Shown here piece after piece: positions 1 to 6,265 of a stretch of DNA of 10,218 nt. Under the pieces are notes generated by a model. It was not told where the DNA came from. It saw only the letters and a list, made by a program, of their open reading frames with translations, and did no database searches. Numbering within the stretch: the stretch's first letter is position 1; each line of letters begins with the position of its first letter. Origin of the DNA: Treponema sp. UBA4307 (GTDB lineage: Bacteria; Spirochaetota; Spirochaetia; Treponematales; Treponemataceae). Both the position numbers and the translations under genes were made by a program. The stretch covers positions 1-10,218 of the forward strand of contig DGUP01000047.1 of assembly GCA_002394685.1 (NCBI GenBank), written 5' to 3'.

Positions 1-1
1 G

Positions 2-103
2 ACTGCACTTTTCTTGACTATTTCATTGTATGCTTACAATATCCTTACCAGAATAATACAAGATGTTAAAACTTCCAAGATATTAGTGGAGGCATATGAA
101 TGA
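2..103 (+). CDS. C-terminal end of a membrane protein (5' end outside window)
   Basis: This reading frame is open from the window edge and ends at a TGA at 101-103. The 33 visible residues begin with a hydrophobic stretch (ALFLTISLYAYNIL), consistent with a last transmembrane segment, and finish with a short charged tail (KTSKILVEAYE). The stop overlaps the start of the next gene as ATGA, a typical translational-coupling junction, which is the main reason to believe this is a real gene end. Function cannot be told from this fragment. A chance open frame of this length in AT-rich DNA is possible. Confidence 0.5.
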   Translation, partial: TALFLTISLYAYNILTRIIQDVKTSKILVEAYE

Positions 104-336
104 AGTTTTTATTAAAATTTATTTTATGCTTACTATTTCTATTTTTAGATATTATTACATGTGTTGCAATTTTTTTATCTATTCAAAGTTTTTATTGCCA
201 AAAAAGTATTTTTGAAATTATTAAAATAATTGGTGGAATTATTGTTCAATTTTTTAGTGTGAAATTTCAAATTACTTTTTTTTCATATATATTTAAAAAA
301 AAAAAATTAAAGGAACGCATTATCTTAGAGTTCTAG
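100..336 (+). CDS. small hydrophobic membrane protein, unknown function (78 aa)
   Basis: A 78-residue, very hydrophobic protein that I do not recognise. It has two long apolar stretches, roughly residues 4-32 and 38-66, so two or three membrane spans are likely, and a short basic tail (KKKKLKER). The ATG at 100 is preceded by GGAGG at 88-92 with 7-nt spacing, and it overlaps the stop of the upstream gene (ATGA), so it is probably translated by coupling in the same operon. The lysine run is encoded within an unbroken run of twelve A (295-306). One extra A would replace the last ten residues with about 29 others and extend the protein to a TAG at 393-395. An ATG at 96 gives only a 39-codon out-of-frame peptide and was not preferred. 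Confidence 0.6.
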   Translation: MKFLLKFILCLLFLFLDIITCVAIFLSIQSFYCQKSIFEIIKIIGGIIVQFFSVKFQITFFSYIFKKKKLKERIILEF

Positions 337-346
337 TTAAAAAATT

Positions 347-382
347 GATTGTGTCAAATAGCGAACTAAATTTGACACAATC
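347..382. repeat. perfect 13-bp inverted repeat with 10-nt loop
   Basis: GATTGTGTCAAAT at 347-359 is the exact reverse complement of 370-382, with the spacer AGCGAACTAA. No T-run follows it on the + strand, so it is a poor terminator for the 78-aa gene. Read on the - strand it is followed by AATTTTTTAAC, the layout of an intrinsic terminator facing the opposite way, although no - strand gene is visible here. It could instead be an operator or an mRNA-stabilising 3' stem-loop for the upstream operon. The right arm contains a perfect TTGACA (372-377), but there is no matching -10 before the next start codon. Confidence 0.75.
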
Positions 383-405
383 CCTCAAGGTTTAGTGGAG
401 ATAAA

Positions 406-807
406 ATGAAATATTTTAAGTATTTATTAATAATTTTAAGTTTTTCAGTTCTAACAATACTCGTTGTCTTTATGAGAAATAGAAATGTGAAATTGTATAA
501 AGAATTTGAATTGTATTCTTCAGAGCCAGTCTCTGGACTTGCTTGGCTTGTAATTTCTTCTCCAAAGCAGGCTTCAATACTTGAAGAAAAGCAAGGAATA
601 AAATTTCCAGAAATAGATTTCAATAAAAACTTTTTGGTAGAAAGCAAAGGCCGAAAGATAAGAACTTTGAAATATCGATTAGTCACAAAATACTTATGGG
701 ATTATAATATTCCGATGGGTACTGCTGAATTTTTTGGAGATGTAAATCCAAATTCAATTTATGTTTATATAATTGATAAACACAATATTAAACAAAAAGG
801 AGATTGA
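406..807 (+). CDS. membrane-anchored protein, unknown function (133 aa)
   Basis: I do not recognise this protein with confidence. Residues 6-23 (hydrophobic, after MKYFK) form an uncleaved signal anchor or signal peptide, followed by basic RNRNVK, which would place about 105 residues outside the cytoplasmic membrane. The soluble part has the pattern 'EKQGIKFPEIDFNKNFLVESKGRKIRTLKYRL', which faintly recalls the PrcB-like 'PEVDF..N..LV...G' arrangement; this is only a guess. The ATG is preceded by GTGGAG at 395-400 with 5-nt spacing. It ends in AAAGGAGATTGA, so a ribosome-binding-like AAGGAG sits over its last codons. It follows the inverted repeat at 347-382 and precedes the secreted glycan-binding-type gene on the same strand, so co-transcription is plausible. 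Confidence 0.65.
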   Translation: MKYFKYLLIILSFSVLTILVVFMRNRNVKLYKEFELYSSEPVSGLAWLVISSPKQASILEEKQGIKFPEIDFNKNFLVESKGRKIRTLKYRLVTKYLWDYNIPMGTAEFFGDVNPNSIYVYIIDKHNIKQKGD

Positions 808-814
808 ATTTTAA

Positions 815-967
815 GATATTCTTTTCAAAAAAAATACAGCGGGATTGATATTTCATTTTAATGGATTAATAACACTTCTATTCCCCGATGCATGGGCTGG
901 ACCTTATACTATAGGAGATCAAGTTGAAAACAAAATATTTTTATTTAATTATATTGTTTTTTGTTAA
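815..967 (+). pseudogene. possible gene remnant or frameshifted small exported peptide
   Basis: The gap between the 133-aa gene and the next gene contains a frame, open from 815 to a TAA at 965-967, that looks like a signal peptide: KKNTAGLIFHFNGLITLL, then FPDAWAGPYTIGDQ with an AWA-G cleavage-type site. It has no ATG. An AAGGAG (797-802) and a TTG (804-806) lie just upstream in another frame, and that frame runs into this one across eight A (827-834); one additional A would join them into a peptide of about 54 residues starting MNFKIFF. The spacing from AAGGAG to that TTG is only 1 nt, which argues against active translation. A degraded remnant of a secreted-protein gene, or chance, are both possible. 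Confidence 0.25.
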
Positions 968-1727
968 CATGGCACTTTTTTCACAGGAAGAGTTTAGTAT
1001 GTCATGGTATCGCGGTTTTGAACTAGATACATATTTTTGTACAGTAAAGTTTTATGAAAATAATACAATTGAATTTCAGGATGATGCTTGTTCATATTCT
1101 TATTATCTCTGGAATCAAAGTTTTAATTATACATCAGAAGGAAGTAAAGGAATTTATAAAATTAAACTGGACAATGGAAAAGAGCTAGTTGGTCTGGTAT
1201 CCAAAAACTATTTGGTGCTATATGAAGTCGGGGAGTTAAAGCCCTTTTTTATAGGAGGAATTGGAATTTCAGTTGAAGCAACATATCCTCTTGGCGGGGT
1301 AGAATCATCTTCTTTTTTGACGGAAAATGGCAAAGAATATAAATCTTCAAATCTGGATAATTTAAATTCTGACAGTCCCTGGGTTGAAGGTGTGAAAGGG
1401 TATGGTGTTGGAGAAAAATTAATCTTTCGAACCAATATGCCGGGAATTGCTTTTTTCTCTGGATATTTTTCTATAAACAATCCTTCACTTTATGAAAAAA
1501 ACTCCCGTGTAAAGAAAGTCAAATTTAAATGCCTTGAAAATGGAAAAGAAGAAATCTGGAACTTTGAAGATACAGCCGGAGGTCAGCAAGTCGATTTGTC
1601 CAACCTTTTCAAATATGATGGCAGCGCAGGAGTTCATATAGAAATGGAAATTCTTGAAGTTTATAAAGGAACAAAATATACAGACACATGTATTAACGGA
1701 ATGTACACTGCATTTAGCAGAGAATAA
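924..1727 (+). CDS. secreted protein with C-terminal NADase-type glycan-binding (discoidin-like) domain
   Basis: A 267-residue exported protein. Residues 1-20 are a signal peptide (hydrophobic YFYLIILFFVNMALFS, probable cut before QEE). Residues 21-115 are a beta-rich domain I do not recognise. Residues about 119-262 match, by recall, the discoidin-like domain called NADase-type glycan-binding, first described in streptococcal NAD glycohydrolase: the run SPWVEGVKGYGVGEKL (151-166), then GYFSINNPSLYEKNSRVKKVKF (180-201) and the end VYKGTKYTDTCINGM. No NADase catalytic domain is visible, so the likely role is binding a carbohydrate at the cell surface or outside the cell, with no enzymatic role visible. 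The start is a TTG preceded by AGGAG (913-917) with 6-nt spacing; there is no ATG that keeps the signal peptide. Cys203 and Cys256 may form a disulfide. Confidence 0.75.
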   Translation: MKTKYFYLIILFFVNMALFSQEEFSMSWYRGFELDTYFCTVKFYENNTIEFQDDACSYSYYLWNQSFNYTSEGSKGIYKIKLDNGKELVGLVSKNYLVLYEVGELKPFFIGGIGISVEATYPLGGVESSSFLTENGKEYKSSNLDNLNSDSPWVEGVKGYGVGEKLIFRTNMPGIAFFSGYFSINNPSLYEKNSRVKKVKFKCLENGKEEIWNFEDTAGGQQVDLSNLFKYDGSAGVHIEMEILEVYKGTKYTDTCINGMYTAFSRE

Positions 1728-1827
1728 TTTATGAAGTTTTATTACTCCCATAAATCCTGATTTGTAATTCCTGCATAAACTTCAGCTTTTATCACTATGA
1801 GGGGAATAGCCTGTAGATAACCTGTAA

Positions 1828-1876
1828 AGTATTTTTAGTAGAGTGAAGAAGATGAGTATTTTGTAGAGTAAAGAGG
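1828..1876 (+). repeat. imperfect tandem duplication of a ribosome-binding-like segment
   Basis: The segment AGTATTTTTAGTAGAGTGAAGAAG (from 1828) recurs from 1855 as AGTATTTTGTAGAGTAAAGAGG, with a few changes and a one- or two-base difference in length. The second copy carries the AAGAGG (1871-1876) used by the gene starting at 1883. The first copy carries GTGAAGAAG directly before an ATG (1852-1854) that opens a four-codon frame ending at TAG (1864-1866). The duplication thus gives a mini-frame just ahead of the real start. Confidence 0.55.
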
Positions 1877-1882
1877 TAAAAA

Positions 1883-2995
1883 ATGAAATTGAAGTCAAAC
1901 TCAATCTTTAAGAAAATTCTAATCTTGTTTATGTCATTTTTAGGTTTATATATTGTCTATTATTTTGTAGAACGAAAATCAGAAACTTATTACGAGTATA
2001 AATACCGCTCAAATTTTTATAAAATGATGAGGAAGAAAAATAAATTTGATTTTATTAAAACTGCAGAAAAAGAAATTGACAATATTGATACGTGGATAAA
2101 AAAAAGTAAAAGTGATGATGCTTTACAGTTCCGTATTTTTTTAACAGAAGAGAAAATTCGTTTAGTTGAAGAAATACAGACAACTAAATTGAAGGCTTAC
2201 TGTAAAGAGGGAAAGATCAAATTAAGAGACAGGCCAAAAGTATATAAAATATTTGAAGACAAATATCCGGAACTTGTTTTAAAATTTAATGATTATGGAA
2301 AAGTTTTAGAGTACAAAAAAATTGATTATTTAAGGATATTCGAAAAAGCTGAACAAAGGGGCAGAAAAAAGATTTCGAAAGAAATGTTAGATTACTATGA
2401 TTTAGGGAAAAAACATAGGGCAGAATTAAAAAGAATTGCTGAAGTTTTGGGGGCTGAATATTTTGGTTTGACTGTATCTAGTTTTTATTGGAATTTACCT
2501 ATGGAATATTTCAAAGATTATGACGAGGGAACAAAATGTGTAGAGAATAGTAGAAGACAATTGTTAATCCAGGAAGGTTCACAAGATTTGTTTTATGACA
2601 ATGAAAAAGTGGGTAGTATTTCAACGAAAATAAATGATGATTATTTAATTTGTTCAATTCAATACGATGATTTGGATAATGAAAATGGTTTGAACAATTA
2701 TAAATTTGAAAAAAGAAATAATAAAGATAATTATCCATATTATTGTTGCCAAAAAGAGGACTATACTTATTTAATCTATCCAGGAATTTCATCCAGCTAT
2801 TATCCGCTGTTTAAGGAGATGTATTGTAATTCTTCTTATCTCATAAGCCTTGATTGTTTAAATCCGGATCAAAAGAAATATGTTTTTGTGAAATGTAAAA
2901 ACGATTTTTTTGAGAAACTGGATTCATTCAATTATTTTTTTGAAGACTCAGTTATTGATAAAATATTTATTTTTTATCAGAAAGAGAATTTATAA
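1883..2995 (+). CDS. single-pass membrane protein, unknown function (370 aa)
   Basis: I do not recognise this protein. After a basic N-terminus (MKLKSNSIFKK), residues 12-28 form one transmembrane segment, which would leave about 340 residues outside the cytoplasm. Residues 45-190 are rich in Lys and Glu and look mostly helical (for example DNIDTWIKKSKSDDALQFRIFLTEEKIRLVEEIQ). Residues 195-370 are rich in Tyr, Asn and Asp and look mixed or beta-rich. Eight cysteines are present, including a Cys-Cys pair at 288-289. The ATG is preceded by AAGAGG (1871-1876) with 6-nt spacing. A 155-bp gap separates it from the gene before it, so it may have its own promoter, but I see no strong one. It is convergent with the ATPase gene on the - strand. 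Base composition is as AT-rich as its upstream neighbours. Confidence 0.7.
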   Translation: MKLKSNSIFKKILILFMSFLGLYIVYYFVERKSETYYEYKYRSNFYKMMRKKNKFDFIKTAEKEIDNIDTWIKKSKSDDALQFRIFLTEEKIRLVEEIQTTKLKAYCKEGKIKLRDRPKVYKIFEDKYPELVLKFNDYGKVLEYKKIDYLRIFEKAEQRGRKKISKEMLDYYDLGKKHRAELKRIAEVLGAEYFGLTVSSFYWNLPMEYFKDYDEGTKCVENSRRQLLIQEGSQDLFYDNEKVGSISTKINDDYLICSIQYDDLDNENGLNNYKFEKRNNKDNYPYYCCQKEDYTYLIYPGISSSYYPLFKEMYCNSSYLISLDCLNPDQKKYVFVKCKNDFFEKLDSFNYFFEDSVIDKIFIFYQKENL

Positions 2996-3157
2996 TTCTT
3001 CAGATTTTACTTTTTTAAATTTTGTATTTCCGAACAAGCTTTAACTTGTATCACGTCTGCTGATAAAACATAATTTGTCAAAACTCAGCGCCTGTAAATT
3101 TTTAAAAATCGATCCTGAATGAAAAGTATAAAAAATTTCCCCAAAAAAAACACAAAA

Positions 3158-3213
3158 AAAGCCACCCGAAAATGAAGTGCTGAAGTGAAGTGCATTCACA
3201 AACGGGTGGCTTT
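3158..3213 (-). terminator. intrinsic terminator of the RecA-fold ATPase gene, between convergent genes
   Basis: GCCACCCG at 3161-3168 pairs with CGGGTGGC at 3203-3210, and the pairing extends three A/T pairs outward to 3158 and 3213. On the - strand the stem is followed by a T-rich run (complement of 3142-3160), about 40 nt after the ATPase stop codon. On the + strand only TTTAATTG follows, so any termination of the 370-aa gene here would be weaker. The 34-nt loop is unusually long and holds three head-to-tail TGAAG units. Confidence 0.85.
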
Positions 3214-3252
3214 AATTGTTACTTTAACTGCATTAAACAATCAAAGTATGAA

Positions 3253-3933
3253 TTATTTGCTTGAAATGAGCAGTGTTTTTGAATCAAGTTTAAGAGTTGA
3301 TTCAACTGCACCATTTTTTCCTGCCTTTAAGATGTTCAGCTGTGTTACAGAAGCCTTTGAAGAAAGGTGAATAACGTGTGAGAAATATGGAAGAATTGCT
3401 TTTGGTGCAGAATCTTCTAATTTGTCACTGTCAGCTGTAGAGCTTAACCATACTTTTGTTTTTGTTGCCTTCGCATAGCTTGAAACAGACTGAATGTCAG
3501 CTTCCTTTACCTTAGAGAAATCAACACCATCGATTACTACTCCTGCAACTGCAATTCCACCTGCTTTAAGGGCATTAAGTGTGTTAACAACTTTTTCAAG
3601 ATTGAAATTATCCTGATTAAAATTGAGAATTGTTCTGTTGCGAAGTAACTGTTCCTTAACATCTGCTGCTTTTGCAATAACCTTCTTTTTTGAGATTTCA
3701 TTGAATATTGCATCGTACCAGTAGATGACATTTTCAGAGTGCTGGTCAAATGAAACATGTACCAGCTGTTTTCCATTGAGAAGAGTGTCCATTCCGAACT
3801 GTACCAGAATAGCTGTTTTTCCCAATCCTTTCTTTGCAGTTACAAGACCCAGTTCTCCTGCTTTGAGACCACCGTTTGCAACTTCATTATAAGCCTTTAC
3901 CGGGCTGCGGTCATAAAGTTCTTGTTTTGCCAT
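3253..3933 (-). CDS. small solitary RecA/KaiC-fold ATPase (226 aa)
   Basis: A compact P-loop ATPase of the RecA/KaiC/DnaB superfamily. Walker A is AKKGLGKT (residues 33-40), the beta2 motif is LVHVSFDQHSENV (58-70), and Walker B is GVVIDGVDF (131-139). Its strand order and spacing resemble a single KaiC or RadA core without extra domains; the opening PVKAYNEVANGGLKAGELGLV resembles the lead-in before a KaiC P-loop. Where KaiC has 'SFEE' with catalytic glutamates, this protein has 'SFDQ' (Asp63-Gln64), so hydrolysis may be altered. The substrate is unknown; I cannot say whether it acts on DNA, on a protein or as a regulator. The ATG is preceded by AAAGGAG with 6 nt before the start. It lies just downstream of the fusA terminator, so it is made from read-through or a short AT-rich promoter in the 50-bp gap. 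Confidence 0.8.
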   Translation of the reverse strand: MAKQELYDRSPVKAYNEVANGGLKAGELGLVTAKKGLGKTAILVQFGMDTLLNGKQLVHVSFDQHSENVIYWYDAIFNEISKKKVIAKAADVKEQLLRNRTILNFNQDNFNLEKVVNTLNALKAGGIAVAGVVIDGVDFSKVKEADIQSVSSYAKATKTKVWLSSTADSDKLEDSAPKAILPYFSHVIHLSSKASVTQLNILKAGKNGAVESTLKLDSKTLLISSK

Positions 3934-3976
3934 AAATATCTCCTTTAATTTTGTATTTTTTTATAAAATTTTTTAT

Positions 3977-4015
3977 AAAAAAAATGAGTCAGTAGAATTG
4001 CTTCCACTGACTCAT
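3977..4015 (-). terminator. fusA: intrinsic terminator of fusA
   Basis: ATGAGTCAGT (3984-3993) pairs perfectly with ACTGACTCAT (4006-4015) around a 12-nt loop. On the - strand the stem is followed by eight T (complement of 3977-3984) and then more AT-rich sequence. It lies about 40 nt past the fusA stop and separates fusA from the ATPase gene. Incomplete termination here could set the expression of the ATPase. Confidence 0.92.
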
Positions 4016-4056
4016 ATTATAACACATTAATACAAATATTTGTTAATTAATGCGAA

Positions 4057-6147
4057 TTATTTGTTACCTGCAGCTCTCTTTGCAGCATATTCCTTAATAA
4101 GAGTATCTGCAACAGCATTTGGTACCTTTGCATATTTTTCGAATTCCATTGTGAATTCAGCCTTACCCTGTGTTGAAGAGCGGAGAATTGTTGAGAATCC
4201 GAACATTTCTGAAAGAGGTACTTCTGCGTTAACTGTAGATGTTCCATTTTCATCTGTAGAATCGATGATAACACCACGGCGCTGGTTGATAAGACCGAAC
4301 ATGTTACCCTGGAATTCTGTAGGTCCGGCAATCTGTACCTTCATTACAGGTTCGAGGATAGATGGCTTAGCCTTTGCATAACCTTCACGGAATGCACCAA
4401 TAGCAGCAGTCTGGAATGCGTTATCGTTAGAGTCAACTGGGTGATACTGACCATCGTTGATTGTAACCTTTACACCAACTACTGGAGCACCAATAAGTGA
4501 ACCCTTTTCCATAGCGCGCTTGAAACCCTTATCACAAGAAGGGATGTATTCGTTAGGAATAGCACCACCCTTGATAGAGTCAACAAATTCGTAATCCTTG
4601 TCTGCCAGTGGTTCCATGAAACCTGCTACACGACCGTACTGACCAGAACCACCAGTCTGCTTCTTGTGTGTGTAGTTGAAGTCTGCACGCTGAGAAATTG
4701 ATTCGCGGTATGCAACTTCTGGCTGTGAAACGTTTACGTCACACTTGTATTCACGACGCATACGTTCAATGTATACTTCAAGGTGAAGTTCACCCATACC
4801 CTTGATGATTGTCTGATTTGATTCAGGATCAACGTAGGTCTGGAATGTTGGGTCTTCTTTTGTAAAGCGGTTAAGAGCCTTTGCCATGTTAGCAGCATCC
4901 TGCTTGTTCTTTGGTTCAATAGCCATAGAAATAACAGGGTTTGGTACGTACATAGATGTCATTGCAATGTTGAGGCCGCCACCACAGAATGTATCACCAG
5001 AAGCACAGTCAATACCGAAGAGGGCGATGATGTCACCTGGCATACCTTCGTTAATATCCTGCATTTCAGCAGAGTTCATACGAACGATACGACCTACCTT
5101 AAACTTCTTCTGAGCACGAACGTTGTAAAGTTCATCACCCTTACAAATCTTACCCTGGTAGATACGTACATATGTTAACTGACCGAACTGACCGTCATCA
5201 AGCTTGAATGCCAATGCAACACAAGGCTTGTTTTCAACGTTGAACAATTCAACCTGTTCTTCGTTATTATCGCGGTCAAGACCGTAGTTGTGTACTTCTG
5301 TTGGGTTTGGAAGATAGCGCTGTACAGCATCAAGCAATGGCTGAATACCCTTGTTAACGTGAGCAGAACCGAGGAATACACCAACGTACTGTTCTGCAAG
5401 AGTACCCTTACGGATAGCTGCAATTACTTCTTCTTCTGTTGGTTCTTCACCTTCCAGTACCTTTTCCATCAATGCATCGTCGAAGTTACAAGCTTCTTCA
5501 ATCATTTCCTGGTGATATTTCTTTGCATCATCAAGGAGGTGAGCAGGAATATCTGCATAGCGGAGGTCTTCACCGTTTGGACCATCAAAGTAGATAGCCT
5601 TCATTGAAACCAGGTCTACTACACCTTCGAGTTTATCTTCAAGTCCGATTGGGAGTTCCATCATGTGGGCATTAAGACCCAGCTTATCGCGGAGCTGTCC
5701 ACAAACACGGATAGGGTTAGCACCCTGGCGGTCACACTTGTTAACGAAAGCAACGCGAGGTACATGATAGCGCTTGAGCTGGCGGTCTACTGTGATTGAC
5801 TGAGACTGAACACCTGCTACTGCACAAAGAATCATGATAGCACCATCAAGAACGCGGAGTGAGCGTTCTACTTCTACTGTGAAGTCTACGTGACCTGGTG
5901 TGTCGATAAGGTTGATTGTTGTGTCTTTCCACTGAACCTGAGTTGCTGCTGACTGGATTGTGATACCACGTTCACGTTCCAGATCCATGTTGTCCATTAC
6001 AGCACCTACACCGTCCTTACCGCGTACTTCGTGAATCTGGTGAATCTTGTTACAGTAGAACAGAATACGTTCTGAAGTTGTTGTCTTACCAGAGTCAATG
6101 TGGGCACTGATACCGATATTACGTACTTTAGTAATATCAAAAGCCAT
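4057..6147 (-). CDS. fusA: translation elongation factor G (spirochaete/mitochondrial EFG1-like type)
   Basis: Elongation factor G, the ribosomal translocase GTPase that moves tRNA and mRNA after peptide bond formation; 696 residues, normal length. GTPase motifs: G1 AHIDSGKT (15-22), switch I GITI (Thr63), G3 DTPGH (82-86, His86 for hydrolysis), G4 NKCD (136-139). Domain IV has the HKKQTGGSGQYGRV signature and the tip sequence QYHPVDSNDNAF with the histidine that enters the A site. Ser19 replaces the usual Ala, and GKDGVGAVMDNMDLERERGITIQSAAT is typical of the EFG1 group of spirochaetes, planctomycetes and mitochondria. I chose the ATG at 6147 because GAGAGG lies 7 nt before it; a longer TTG start at 6162 would translate that ribosome-binding site. 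The gene is not next to rpsL, rpsG or tuf. It has its own promoter, leader hairpin and terminator. Confidence 0.98.
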   Translation of the reverse strand: MAFDITKVRNIGISAHIDSGKTTTSERILFYCNKIHQIHEVRGKDGVGAVMDNMDLERERGITIQSAATQVQWKDTTINLIDTPGHVDFTVEVERSLRVLDGAIMILCAVAGVQSQSITVDRQLKRYHVPRVAFVNKCDRQGANPIRVCGQLRDKLGLNAHMMELPIGLEDKLEGVVDLVSMKAIYFDGPNGEDLRYADIPAHLLDDAKKYHQEMIEEACNFDDALMEKVLEGEEPTEEEVIAAIRKGTLAEQYVGVFLGSAHVNKGIQPLLDAVQRYLPNPTEVHNYGLDRDNNEEQVELFNVENKPCVALAFKLDDGQFGQLTYVRIYQGKICKGDELYNVRAQKKFKVGRIVRMNSAEMQDINEGMPGDIIALFGIDCASGDTFCGGGLNIAMTSMYVPNPVISMAIEPKNKQDAANMAKALNRFTKEDPTFQTYVDPESNQTIIKGMGELHLEVYIERMRREYKCDVNVSQPEVAYRESISQRADFNYTHKKQTGGSGQYGRVAGFMEPLADKDYEFVDSIKGGAIPNEYIPSCDKGFKRAMEKGSLIGAPVVGVKVTINDGQYHPVDSNDNAFQTAAIGAFREGYAKAKPSILEPVMKVQIAGPTEFQGNMFGLINQRRGVIIDSTDENGTSTVNAEVPLSEMFGFSTILRSSTQGKAEFTMEFEKYAKVPNAVADTLIKEYAAKRAAGNK

Positions 6148-6184
6148 ATTGTTACCTCTCAAAAAAAGATTTTCGGGTTTACTT

Positions 6185-6207
6185 ATCCGGGCAAATTTCT
6201 ACCGGAT
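6185..6207 (-). promoter_or_regulatory. fusA: hairpin in the fusA 5' leader
   Basis: ATCCGG at 6185-6190 pairs with CCGGAT at 6202-6207 across an 11-nt loop. It lies inside the roughly 75-nt leader predicted from the fusA promoter, about 38 nt before the start codon. There is no T-run directly after it, so it is not a terminator; it may affect mRNA stability or translation. Six pairs with four G-C pairs is modest evidence. Confidence 0.4.
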
Positions 6208-6227
6208 TATAAATTGATTTGGAGCAC

Positions 6228-6256
6228 ATATTAATGGAAAATTGCGTAAAATTCAA
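6228..6256 (-). promoter_or_regulatory. fusA: sigma70-type promoter of fusA
   Basis: Reading the - strand, TTGAAT (6256-6251) is followed by exactly 17 nt and then TAATAT (6233-6228). This is a close match to the TTGACA / TATAAT consensus with ideal spacing. Transcription would begin near 6221, giving a leader of about 75 nt before the fusA ATG. A TTAGGG direct repeat lies upstream of the -35 (6266-6282). Confidence 0.7.
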
Positions 6257-6265
6257 TAGACAAGC

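Noticed and set aside
372..400. TTGACA at 372-377 as promoter for the 133-aa gene
   Set aside because: The -10 position at any sensible spacing is the GTGGAG ribosome-binding region, with no TATAAT-like sequence.
366..686. 106-aa - strand open frame opposite the 133-aa gene
   Set aside because: It overlaps a + strand gene with a good ribosome-binding site and signal anchor, and I see no convincing start signal for it.
3034..3049. ACAAG/CTTGT short hairpin after the 370-aa gene as its terminator
   Set aside because: Only five pairs, mostly A-T, and no T-run follows on the + strand.
6148..6162. TTG start giving EF-G five extra residues (MRGNN)
   Set aside because: The extension contains the GAGAGG ribosome-binding site itself, and family members begin close to MAFDITKVRNIGI-like sequences, so the ATG at 6147 is the start.
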